This document shows, piece by piece, positions 21,774-29,401 of a stretch of 48,593 nt of DNA. Position 1 is the first letter of the stretch. The number at the start of each line of letters is the position of its first letter. A program made the translations under genes and the position numbers. The notes under the pieces are model-generated. The model had not been told where the DNA came from. It ran no database searches and saw only the letters and a program-made list of their open reading frames with translations. Where the stretch lies: positions 1-48,593 of the IMG/VR virus record IMGVR_UViG_3300035698_017518; one strand, written 5' to 3'. The DNA is from a virus.

Positions 21774-22352
21774 ATGAATGTTACATCAAAACCAAACCTT
21801 AAGCCTTGGAGGCAGATCGACCAAAATGAAGTCATCAACCTCTATGCGCACACGGAAGCGACTGTCAACAAAGGAACTTTTGTAAAACTATCCGTAGCGG
21901 ATGGTAATACGAGCGTTGCTGACGGAAGCGGAAGTGCCCACCTAGGTTATGACACCGCGTTTGCAGGGTTTAACGACCCTTCCCGTGCCACTGTCCTACG
22001 CCCGGTTGTTAACTGGAAAGTCGCCACTGCCGACTCTGGATCTGTCGTTCTCGGGGTGACCCTGTTCGACGTTGTGGAATCAAACGCATTCGGCGAAAAG
22101 TATATCTTCCGTCCTTGGCACGAGCGTGCCAGAGATCAAGTCGTTCCTTCCGGGGGCGCAGTCCCTATTCTCGCCCGTGGTTTCGTGAAGCTTAACGCTA
22201 TCAACGGAACGGCAGGTCCGGGTTCGGGTGGAGCAGTTCGTAACACTTCGGGAACCCTCGATGTTGTCGCCTACTCTTCGACTGATACGGTTGGCAAGTT
22301 CCTTTCGTCTACCGACGCACAGGGATACGCAATCTTCAAAGTTGAACTCTAA
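21774..22352 (+). CDS. head decoration-like structural protein
   Basis: A 192-residue beta-rich protein starting MNVTSKPNLKPWRQIDQNEV. It has Gly/Ser/Thr-rich loops (SVADGNTSVADGSGSAHLGY) and a later strand segment (VPSGGAVPILARGFVKL). Its position between protease/scaffold and major capsid gene, and its size, fit a capsid decoration or stabilising protein. The start has an A-rich leader without Shine-Dalgarno, as for the capsid gene itself. The assignment rests mainly on position. Confidence 0.6.
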   Translation: MNVTSKPNLKPWRQIDQNEVINLYAHTEATVNKGTFVKLSVADGNTSVADGSGSAHLGYDTAFAGFNDPSRATVLRPVVNWKVATADSGSVVLGVTLFDVVESNAFGEKYIFRPWHERARDQVVPSGGAVPILARGFVKLNAINGTAGPGSGGAVRNTSGTLDVVAYSSTDTVGKFLSSTDAQGYAIFKVEL

Positions 22353-22370
22353 TTCACAGAATAAGAAAAT

Positions 22371-23474
22371 ATGAAAAAATTCAATCTACAAAAAGACGAC
22401 GCGAAGCTTGCGCTTTTGGCAGACCTCGGTTCTCGTGACCGTTCTGTGTCAGAATACGCCCAAGAGGTATTCGCCGCGCTAGTAGGCCCTGTGGCTGATG
22501 TGGTTCTTGATCAATCTTCTACATCCTCGCTGGTGTATAAGACGATGAGTTACGACTTTGACACGATGCCTTCTATCCCACTTCATCCGCTCGACGCGAA
22601 CGATGAAGGTTTGTTTGACGTGTGGTCCCAAAGCGCACCGGGTGGTCTAGCGACCAACCAAGTGTTCGGGGGCGACGAGTACAGGTTCGTAACGTTCCGT
22701 CTCGACTCCGCTGCAAGTATGCTTAAACGCTACATGCGCGACGGTCAGATCGACGCTGTGAACATTGTCCTTAACCGTCTCGTGCAGGAGCTTCTTCTCA
22801 AGCGTGAGTATAACGCATGGGTGCCGCTTATGAGCGCATTGGCAGGTGCAACCGATAGCAGTGGGAACGCCCACGTCATCGATGCGACTACCATTAACCA
22901 GTTTTCTCCTGACGACGTTTCGCGTCTGATCACGAAAGCTAAAAGGCTCCGCACTTCGTTTGTTGGAGGAACCCCGACCGTACGTCCTTACCGTGGTGTT
23001 ACCCACTTGGTTTGTTCGCCGGAGATCATGCAAGAAATTCGTGGTTTCTCTTACAACCCTGTGAACACCCGCCCGGGATCGATCACTTCTAGTGGCGCAA
23101 CTGCCGTTCCCCTTCCGGACTCAGTCCGTATGGATATCTGGAACAGCGGTGGTCTACCAGAGATCTTCGGTGTGAAGTTCATCGAGCTTATGGAGTTCGG
23201 CGTAAGCAGACCTTACAACATCCTGTTCGACACGAACTACACCGGTTCTACCCCTGCATTTGACTATGCTGCGGACGAGCTTGTTATGGGTCTTGACCTC
23301 AGCACCGACGCATTCGTCAGGGCTACGGCTAACAACCCAGAAACTAACGCTTCTGTCACCATCGAGCCAGACGACCAGTTCGTCCGTCGCTCTGAGCAGG
23401 TTGGCTGGTTTGCTACCTTGGAAGAAGGTTACGTTGTAACAGACTCAAAAAGCCTCACGGGGCTGGTCGTGTAA
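22371..23474 (+). CDS. major capsid protein
   Basis: A 367-residue protein after protease/scaffold and decoration genes, followed by a strong terminator, which fits the most expressed gene of the head module. The length fits the HK97 fold. Segments such as YMRDGQIDAVNIVLNRLVQE (a possible spine-helix region) and TRPGSITSSGATAVPLPDSV are of the expected type, but no single residue motif proves it. The codon choice looks restricted, as expected for high expression. The leader is A-rich with no Shine-Dalgarno. Confidence 0.8.
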   Translation: MKKFNLQKDDAKLALLADLGSRDRSVSEYAQEVFAALVGPVADVVLDQSSTSSLVYKTMSYDFDTMPSIPLHPLDANDEGLFDVWSQSAPGGLATNQVFGGDEYRFVTFRLDSAASMLKRYMRDGQIDAVNIVLNRLVQELLLKREYNAWVPLMSALAGATDSSGNAHVIDATTINQFSPDDVSRLITKAKRLRTSFVGGTPTVRPYRGVTHLVCSPEIMQEIRGFSYNPVNTRPGSITSSGATAVPLPDSVRMDIWNSGGLPEIFGVKFIELMEFGVSRPYNILFDTNYTGSTPAFDYAADELVMGLDLSTDAFVRATANNPETNASVTIEPDDQFVRRSEQVGWFATLEEGYVVTDSKSLTGLVV

Positions 23475-23500
23475 TTAACATAACTTAAACATTAATAATA

Positions 23501-23532
23501 GAGGGGACGGGAAACCGTCCCCTCTTTTTTTT
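23501..23532 (+). terminator. rho-independent terminator after capsid gene
   Basis: GAGGGGACGG (23501-23510), GAAA loop, CCGTCCCCTC (23515-23524), then eight T. The 10-bp stem is perfect. It separates the capsid transcript from the connector genes. Confidence 0.95.
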
Positions 23533-23572
23533 ATCTAGACCTGATTTAAATATTCACACAAGACAAGAAGGG

Positions 23573-23578
23573 GTGTAA
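23573..23578 (+). promoter_or_regulatory. GTGTAA motif
   Basis: GGGTGTAAACCC, itself a 5-bp inverted repeat, lies between the capsid terminator and gene 23589. A promoter is expected here because the terminator should end the upstream transcript. Confidence 0.5.
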
Positions 23579-23588
23579 ACCCAAGTGT

Positions 23589-23915
23589 ATGAAAAAATTC
23601 GAAAATGTAATGGACGGCAGGGTAGCAGGTGGAGCTTCACTTACAAATGCAAGTGCGAGAGGGAGTGTAGACGCGGGGGATTACGAAGCCTACCTCAGAA
23701 AGACTAACGTTGTAGACCTACAGCAACTCTGTATCAACAACCAGCTCAAACCAACCTACGACAGGGTCCAAATGATAGCCAGACTCGTAAGGGACTATAA
23801 CAAAAAAAGGTGTTCTTACCTATCCGCCCTCAAGGACGACGGGGTGGCCCCGGAAGACTCTAGCCAAAGTGCCAAGGAGGCTCGCGCTAGGCAGGTAATG
23901 AGGGCGGCCAAATAG
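23589..23915 (+). CDS. SAP-like domain protein
   Basis: A 108-residue protein. Residues about 36-70 (YLRKTNVVDLQQLCINNQLK, then YDRVQMIARLVRDY) follow the two-helix SAP motif pattern, a small DNA-binding fold. The N-terminus is Gly/Ala/Ser-rich and the C-terminus a basic helix. Placed first in the connector operon, it may be a virion or capsid-completion protein. The next start follows its stop after one base. Confidence 0.6.
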   Translation: MKKFENVMDGRVAGGASLTNASARGSVDAGDYEAYLRKTNVVDLQQLCINNQLKPTYDRVQMIARLVRDYNKKRCSYLSALKDDGVAPEDSSQSAKEARARQVMRAAK

Positions 23916-23916
23916 T

Positions 23917-24462
23917 ATGTCTACCACTACGCTGGGACAACAAAGCGGTTGGGCGGGAGACCTACTGACCAGTGTGGGCGATAGCACGAGTTCTACGGGC
24001 AGCGTAGTAAGCTGGCTACAGAACAACCTAGGCAACCTCAACGGCGCGATAGGGACAAGCTACAGCCTCTCTGGCGACGATCTGTCGCCGGGTCTGAGCA
24101 TGGAGTCGAGCGGTGTGTATACAGAAATGTATTACTGCTACTTTCTGGCGAGGCAAGCTACCCGTTCTATCGGGGAACTCTCTTTTGACTGGGTAAGTAT
24201 ACAGGGCGACGACCAAGGTTCCGTGAGGAGGGTCACCGGCAACGAAAAGGCGAAAACTTACGGTAGCCTAGCGAAAGACTGCCGCGAGAGGCTTTCCGAG
24301 CTTATCGACTGGTATAACCAACACGCTAACCCGTCTTTGCCGTGTCAGACACTTTATAACTCAAGATCGGGCTCGGCCGCGAGCGGGATCAGGGAATACG
24401 GGAGTTATTACCCGCCAGAATCCCTCTTCTCTAATTATAATGTAGTCTGGACATCGGCATAG
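23917..24462 (+). CDS. head-tail connector protein
   Basis: A 181-residue protein starting MSTTTLGQQSGWAGDLLTSV. A Ser/Gly-rich N-terminus is followed by a helical part (YTEMYYCYFLARQATRSIGE, then GSLAKDCRERLSELIDWYNQ), which resembles helical adaptor proteins that bind beneath the portal. The assignment depends on gene order: capsid, then this, then the stopper-like gene. It could be any small connector. Confidence 0.55.
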   Translation: MSTTTLGQQSGWAGDLLTSVGDSTSSTGSVVSWLQNNLGNLNGAIGTSYSLSGDDLSPGLSMESSGVYTEMYYCYFLARQATRSIGELSFDWVSIQGDDQGSVRRVTGNEKAKTYGSLAKDCRERLSELIDWYNQHANPSLPCQTLYNSRSGSAASGIREYGSYYPPESLFSNYNVVWTSA

Positions 24463-24463
24463 C

Positions 24464-24919
24464 ATGGCTTTAAGCATCCCCAACATATCGGAGGTTAAAA
24501 CCGCCGCGAGAGATGCTATGAAGCTGGTGTTCGATACGTGGGCTAGGGACACACAGATACGTATCTACAAGTCAGAGAAGAAGACGTTCACGGTTGTTGA
24601 CCCAAACTATAGGCACTCTCTCGGGGGAAACCAGAACAACACCATCACGACGACGCCCACATATGATGATTTCACGGCGAGAATCATCTATATCAACCCC
24701 GGCGACCTTACGAGGTCTCTCTCGGGTGGCGCGCCGACAGTGTTTCAGGGCAACCAGACTATAAAGGTGCAGTTCGAACTTGACGGCCACACTTATTTGG
24801 AAGGCGCGGAGAGGGTTACTTTTCTTAGCGAAAAGTTCAAAATGGTTGGAGATGTCCAAAAAATAGGGATAATGGGAGACCCGCAGTTCTACCAGTATGT
24901 ATTCGAGGCGGTAAGCTAA
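24464..24919 (+). CDS. head-closure or stopper-like protein
   Basis: A 151-residue protein starting MALSIPNISEVKTAARDAMK. A helix precedes a beta-rich domain (TYDDFTARIIYINPGDLTRS, then TIKVQFELDGHTYLEGAERV). This fits head-closure proteins, which are small beta barrels. Its stop shares one base with the next gene's ATG. Assignment is by position and fold impression. Confidence 0.5.
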   Translation: MALSIPNISEVKTAARDAMKLVFDTWARDTQIRIYKSEKKTFTVVDPNYRHSLGGNQNNTITTTPTYDDFTARIIYINPGDLTRSLSGGAPTVFQGNQTIKVQFELDGHTYLEGAERVTFLSEKFKMVGDVQKIGIMGDPQFYQYVFEAVS

Positions 24920-25500
24920 TGGTCGGCAGGTTTGCTAAAAACATAATCAAAAGGATAACCCCTATCGCGCTCGGGGTGTCTGTGAAGAAGGCAGACCGGG
25001 CGTTTTTGCGTTCCAAAAGGGAACTTTTGTCTTATGTCCGCTCCCACCCTGTCAGCGTAGCCCTTATAACTGGGAAGTCGTCGGCATACACCGGCCCCGG
25101 AACTTTAAAAGGTTTTTTGGGCTTGATCGGAGACGGGGCTGACCACATAAATGCACTGATAGGCTTTCTGGACAGGAACATACAACACAAGAGGCTTTCC
25201 GTAGCGGGTAGGATAATCGTATCCAAAACAAGCATACCGGGTAAGGCGGAGTTTAGAAACGGGGAGTTCGGGCTCCCTTGGGAACCGGGCAAGAGCTGGC
25301 TTGAGGCTGTCGAGGACGGTCTGAACAACTATGCTTACTATCTTCCCATAAAAGGTCTGGGGGAATCAAAAGAGGGTATCCAAGGCACATCCCCGCAGAA
25401 AGGGAGGACGGATTTCAAGACGACACCCTTCCCGTCAGACTTTATTGGACAGTTTAGAAAACTTATGGCCAAAAATTTAGATATAGAAAAACGCCGTTGA
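24919..25500 (+). CDS. tail-completion or neck protein, gp10-like position
   Basis: A 193-residue basic protein starting MVGRFAKNIIKRITPIALGV. The N-terminal helices, the central LGLIGDGADHINALIGFLDR and Lys/Arg-rich C-terminus fit the neck proteins that occupy this slot in long-tailed phages. It overlaps the next gene at TTGA. I found no decisive motif. Confidence 0.5.
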   Translation: MVGRFAKNIIKRITPIALGVSVKKADRAFLRSKRELLSYVRSHPVSVALITGKSSAYTGPGTLKGFLGLIGDGADHINALIGFLDRNIQHKRLSVAGRIIVSKTSIPGKAEFRNGEFGLPWEPGKSWLEAVEDGLNNYAYYLPIKGLGESKEGIQGTSPQKGRTDFKTTPFPSDFIGQFRKLMAKNLDIEKRR

Positions 25501-26345
25501 TAGCATCCTACGACATTGACTTATTGGACAGTTTCGTCTTGTGGTTCGAACACGAACTCCTAGACACTGGACAGGCGTATACAAACCATACGGACCAGCC
25601 CCTTTTCGAGGTTCCTGATGGGGACAAGGACATTACGGCCTCCGTTTACGCGTCACCACACAAACAGTGGGTTTTTGACTCTTCTGTAACTGGTGCGACA
25701 GTCCCGACAAGTGTAAAGGTGGATGCGGTGGCCACATCCCGTGGAACCGACGGCCTAACTTTTGACTTCCATAAGGGGAGGGTCTTTTTCGACGACGGGG
25801 ACAATGTCGGGTCTGCCGTGACCGCCAGCTACTCATCCAAAGATTTTAACGTTTACACGAGGACGGAGGGGGAAGAGAAGCTCCTGTTCGAACAAAATTT
25901 CGAAACCAGTCCTGATTATGCCCCCCTCAGCGGTCTGAAACATAACGATATCGTCGCCCCCCTCATTTTTGTGGGGATGGGAAGGGCGAGCAACATGCCT
26001 TTGTGTTTCGGTAATACAGTAACAAGTTCGAACAGGATTCGCGCGCTGATCTTTTCCGATGACCTTTACAAGCTACAGGCTACAGGGGGGCTGTTCAGGG
26101 ACAAGATGTCCAAGTATTTCCCTATAATAGGTGCCTCCGACAGCCCGCTGAACCCTTACGGGGACTTGAAAAGCCCCCCGTGGAACTACGAGACCCTTCT
26201 CGCGGCCGGGAACACGCCGGGGAACATTGTGCGTGTCGATGAAGCGGTGTTCTCCCCCATAGAAAGTGCTGCCGTATCCGAGGCACACCCGGGGTTATAT
26301 GTCGGGGTGGTCGAGTTTTATCTATCGAAAGCCCGGTCTGTTTAA
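25497..26345 (+). CDS. neck or tail-terminator structural protein
   Basis: Starts at TTG 25497 (MIASYDIDLLDSFVLWFEHE), overlapping the preceding TGA, so it is coupled to that gene. It has 282 residues and is beta-rich, with Asp/Gly turns (RGTDGLTFDFHKGRVFFDDG). This slot just before the tail tube is normally a tail terminator or neck protein, but 282 residues is longer than most terminators. No ATG gives a better start. Confidence 0.5.
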   Translation: MIASYDIDLLDSFVLWFEHELLDTGQAYTNHTDQPLFEVPDGDKDITASVYASPHKQWVFDSSVTGATVPTSVKVDAVATSRGTDGLTFDFHKGRVFFDDGDNVGSAVTASYSSKDFNVYTRTEGEEKLLFEQNFETSPDYAPLSGLKHNDIVAPLIFVGMGRASNMPLCFGNTVTSSNRIRALIFSDDLYKLQATGGLFRDKMSKYFPIIGASDSPLNPYGDLKSPPWNYETLLAAGNTPGNIVRVDEAVFSPIESAAVSEAHPGLYVGVVEFYLSKARSV

Positions 26346-26372
26346 AACTTTTCTAAAAACTTACAAAAAGTC

Positions 26373-26378
26373 GTGTAA
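26373..26378 (+). promoter_or_regulatory. GTGTAA motif
   Basis: CGTGTAAATGATAACGAG in the 65-nt gap before the tail tube gene, which should be strongly transcribed. Confidence 0.5.
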
Positions 26379-26410
26379 ATGATAACGAGACACAAACACT
26401 TTTAAACACT

Positions 26411-27481
26411 ATGGCAACACGCACTACCTCCCAGCAGCAGACTCTTTTCGTAGGACCTTCACCGGCTACGGGGACCCACGACACCGCCGATATCCTAGAG
26501 CTTACAAGGCTTACGAGCATGTCGTTCGATTACGCTAAAAACAATGAGAACGTAGTTACTTTCGGTCAGGGTGCGGTTATAGACAGAAAGGCCAACAGTT
26601 CCCCGGACGTGAACATGTCTATCAGTTACTATGTGACAGATATGGCCAACGAACTTAAGCTAGGTTTCGATATCAACACGGGGGCTTCGGCACTCGGGAG
26701 CATTCTCTCCAAGGTGAGCGATGACAAAAACTATTTCAACCTTATCAGCGCAGAGGGCACCGATGTTATCGGTCAGAGTGGCGCGGGCAACCCTGTCAGG
26801 GCTATCGGGAACGGGTTCGTTAACAGTTACAGTGTCAGGGGTTCTGTCGGTGGCTTTGCAGAGGCTACCGTTGACGTGCAGGGTCTTAACTTGGTCGCCT
26901 ATGCAAGCGGCGTATCGGAAGTGATCCCTGCTATCAACCCCGAGAACGGTGTCAGAGCTGTGGCGACATTCACTCTACCGACCTCCGCAGCTCCCCACGC
27001 AGACCAGTCTACGTCCATCGGTCAGGGGGATATCACCGTCAACTTGGACGCTGGTGCCGCACCGTTCCAAAACATTAGCGGCGCGTGTATCCAGTCGTTC
27101 GACATCTCATATGATTTGGCGAGGGAAGACATCAACTGCCTCGGTTCCAAATACGCACGTTCTCAGGAAGTCACATTCCCTGTCGATATCAACGTTACTA
27201 TCGAGGCACTCGTGGGTGACCTCACAACCGGTGACCTCGGGGACTACCTCTGCGACGAAGTCGGTTACGACATCTCTGTCCTGATGAACAAGCCACAGTG
27301 CGGTGCGGGTTCCGCAACGCTCGCGGCCCGATATGACGTTAAGAACGCCAAGCTAGAGTCCGCTAGTTACTCTCAGGGAACCGGCGATAACGAAACTGTT
27401 ACTGTCAACTTTATCGGCTCCATCGGCGGAACGGGTGATACGACCAACGGTATCGTGATGAGTGGTATTACCGGATACTAA
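26411..27481 (+). CDS. major tail tube protein
   Basis: A 356-residue protein rich in Gly, Ser, Thr, Asn and Val. Its biased codon use resembles the capsid gene. Order (neck genes, this gene, chaperone-position genes, tape measure) and own upstream motif identify the tube protein that polymerises around the tape measure. A C-terminal beta-rich part (VSGACIQSFDIS-like strand, then DINCLGSKYARSQEVTFPVD) could be an added immunoglobulin-like or pseudo-duplicated tube domain. No Shine-Dalgarno precedes the ATG. Confidence 0.75.
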   Translation: MATRTTSQQQTLFVGPSPATGTHDTADILELTRLTSMSFDYAKNNENVVTFGQGAVIDRKANSSPDVNMSISYYVTDMANELKLGFDINTGASALGSILSKVSDDKNYFNLISAEGTDVIGQSGAGNPVRAIGNGFVNSYSVRGSVGGFAEATVDVQGLNLVAYASGVSEVIPAINPENGVRAVATFTLPTSAAPHADQSTSIGQGDITVNLDAGAAPFQNISGACIQSFDISYDLAREDINCLGSKYARSQEVTFPVDINVTIEALVGDLTTGDLGDYLCDEVGYDISVLMNKPQCGAGSATLAARYDVKNAKLESASYSQGTGDNETVTVNFIGSIGGTGDTTNGIVMSGITGY

Positions 27482-27488
27482 TAAACCA

Positions 27489-27501
27489 GCCGCTGTGCGG
27501 C
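27489..27501 (+). other. short hairpin after tail tube gene
   Basis: GCCGC-TGT-GCGGC, 5 bp, in the 38-nt gap after the tail tube stop. No T run follows. It may trim or partly attenuate the tube transcript. Confidence 0.35.
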
Positions 27502-27519
27502 GCAACAAGGAATAAGGAA

Positions 27520-27777
27520 ATGAAAGAAGTGGATGCGTCCGAAAGGCGCGTTAGTGCAATGGCGAAGTTTTGTCTTGAGGTCTTGGAGGACTTGCAAGAC
27601 AGGTCGAAAAGAAATAAAAGGATCGTCGGCGAAGCTCTCGCAAACTTGGGGTTAGAGAAAAAGAAGGTAGACGCCCTTATGTTGATCGCGGACTCTCTCG
27701 ACCACGACACGGTCCAGCGCTGCCGCAAGCGTATTTTAGACCGTGCGGGTGACCTCAACAGGGGAGGCGCGGTATGA
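27520..27777 (+). CDS. small helical protein in chaperone position
   Basis: An 85-residue charged helical protein starting MKEVDASERRVSAMAKFCLE. It lies between the tail tube and the next chaperone-position gene, whose ATG overlaps its stop (ATGA). Its composition fits a small assembly factor. A GGAATAAGGA leader gives a modest Shine-Dalgarno. Not otherwise recognised. Confidence 0.55.
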   Translation: MKEVDASERRVSAMAKFCLEVLEDLQDRSKRNKRIVGEALANLGLEKKKVDALMLIADSLDHDTVQRCRKRILDRAGDLNRGGAV

Positions 27778-28532
27778 GATTGCACGTATTTGAAGAAGAC
27801 GGTTGCAAATGGGCACTGGTAAAGCCCACCCGCTCGGAGCTTGAAGATATCCAAATGTTCTACGCCCGGGAGTACCACAAGTGTCTCCGCGCTGGGATAG
27901 GGACCAAAGCCCAGTTGCGCAAACACTTTTCGTCCGGTGGCAGTATCCTGACCGATGTGGAGGAGGAGGAATATTCCAAATCTTACAGCGATTGGGAGGC
28001 AAAGCAAAACGAACTGCTCCGGCTGAGCGTCTCAAAAGAGGCGGGCGCGAAAAAACGGGTTGGAGAAATCCAGAAGGGTCTTATTTCTCTTTTAGTGAAG
28101 ATCCAGACCTTTGAGACCATGAAGGCTGAGGTTTTCCAGCACACCGCAGAGGAAATCGCCAAATCCAAAACATCGGTGAAAGCGTTCTTCAACCTTTTCA
28201 ATAAACTGGAAGGTGAGGGGGAGGAAACGGAAATAAGGTTTTTCGACCACCGCGACCACAACGAGAACTTGGACCAGTATGACAAGGATGCTGACGGCGA
28301 GTTTTCCAAATCTATCGAGATGGGGCTCCTATACTCTTCCATGTGGTATGCCGGACGTGCTTCAACACCGGAAGATTTTAAATACCTCGACTCTATCCTC
28401 AATAATGTAGAAGAGGCGGAAACAACAGGGGAGACGGCAGCAGAATCCGAAACAGAGGAGGAACTGGCGGACACCCCTCGGGAAACGCCCGAAGAAGAAA
28501 AGGATGAAGTCGGACAAGACACCGGTTCTTAG
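27774..28532 (+). CDS. putative tail assembly chaperone
   Basis: A 252-residue protein with an N-terminal alpha/beta part (LHVFEEDGCKWALVKPTRSE), a central helical part and a very acidic C-terminus (EEAETTGETAAESETEEELA). Position before the tape measure is that of the lambda G-type chaperone. The next gene starts inside it in the +1 frame by its own ATG, a 29-nt overlap. I did not see a convincing -1 slippery heptamer, so a G-GT fusion by frameshift is not supported. Confidence 0.55.
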   Translation: MRLHVFEEDGCKWALVKPTRSELEDIQMFYAREYHKCLRAGIGTKAQLRKHFSSGGSILTDVEEEEYSKSYSDWEAKQNELLRLSVSKEAGAKKRVGEIQKGLISLLVKIQTFETMKAEVFQHTAEEIAKSKTSVKAFFNLFNKLEGEGEETEIRFFDHRDHNENLDQYDKDADGEFSKSIEMGLLYSSMWYAGRASTPEDFKYLDSILNNVEEAETTGETAAESETEEELADTPRETPEEEKDEVGQDTGS

Positions 28533-29376
28533 GGACATCTCTCGCGGATACAGCCACAACGGATATTACTTTGCCCACGAGACAGCTATACAAAAAGCGG
28601 GATCTGACCACTACTACAACGTCAAGCTAAAGGAGCTTGTAAAAAATGGTGTACCCGACGAGGACGGTGCCCTCGCCACAGCAGAGGCAAACGGGGACTG
28701 GACTGCGGAGCAAGAAAAATCTTATAACTCGGTTATAAATTACATAAAGAATCTCAGGCGCGGCAGGGAAAACGCACTCTACGATAGGGAGAAAGAGGAG
28801 TTTGACAAATCTATACTAGAGAAGCGCTGCGACCTAGCGATAATGTCGAAAGGGAGGCGCGAGATAATCGGCTCTACTGCCGAGGAGATGGCTAATAATT
28901 TTTCTTACGAGAATTCAGTCATACTGAGGACATACGAAGACCCCTCTCTGAAAACCCGGGTGTTCCCCGACCCCGACCGTTCAGACACAGATATCGTCTC
29001 GGACGCGGTCGAAAGATACTCGGAGTGCCTACATGACTTCGACGAGCTTTCCATACGGCTGTGTGCCATATCCCCGGAAATGCAAATGGCGGTTACAAAA
29101 GACACGCCCCTGTTGGGGTTTTTTAGCCACCTGCCCGTTATCGAAAACACCCACTACCAGATCTGGCTTTTCAGGACTACGAAGAGATTTTTGTCCCTAA
29201 TGGCGGCACTCCCCGAAAACCCTCCGGACGAGGCGTATTCCGATCCCGATCTCCTAGAGTCTATTGTTCTCGGGAAGAAAACTATCACCGACACGGGGAG
29301 GGGCAAAGATATAAAACTCGGTCTCAAGGGCAAGGGGGAGATGTCGGGAGAAGACGCGGCCAAATTCTTTAATTAG
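28504..29376 (+). CDS. putative second tail assembly protein
   Basis: A 290-residue protein starting MKSDKTPVLRDISRGYSHNG. It is mostly helical and charged, with a Trp/Phe-rich middle (YQIWLFRTTKRFLSLMAALP). It fills the gap between the chaperone and tape measure, the lambda T position, though it is much longer than T. Its start lies in the +1 frame within the upstream gene, with an AAGAAGAAAAGG stretch directly before ATG. Function is inferred from position only. Confidence 0.5.
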   Translation: MKSDKTPVLRDISRGYSHNGYYFAHETAIQKAGSDHYYNVKLKELVKNGVPDEDGALATAEANGDWTAEQEKSYNSVINYIKNLRRGRENALYDREKEEFDKSILEKRCDLAIMSKGRREIIGSTAEEMANNFSYENSVILRTYEDPSLKTRVFPDPDRSDTDIVSDAVERYSECLHDFDELSIRLCAISPEMQMAVTKDTPLLGFFSHLPVIENTHYQIWLFRTTKRFLSLMAALPENPPDEAYSDPDLLESIVLGKKTITDTGRGKDIKLGLKGKGEMSGEDAAKFFN

Positions 29377-29382
29377 GTGTAA
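29377..29382 (+). promoter_or_regulatory. GTGTAA motif
   Basis: GGTGTAAATATCAC right after the stop of gene 28504-29376 and 19 nt before the tape measure start, which also has a good AAGGAG Shine-Dalgarno. Confidence 0.45.
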
Positions 29383-29401
29383 ATATCACTAAGGAGTAAG
29401 G

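Noticed and set aside
26411-27481. Tail sheath gene indicating a contractile tail
   Set aside because: Only one tube-sized gene lies between the neck and tape measure, and no sheath or baseplate wedge genes were recognised.
28490-28532. Programmed -1 frameshift between the chaperone genes
   Set aside because: The downstream gene is in the +1 frame with its own ATG, and no XXXYYYZ slippery heptamer is evident.
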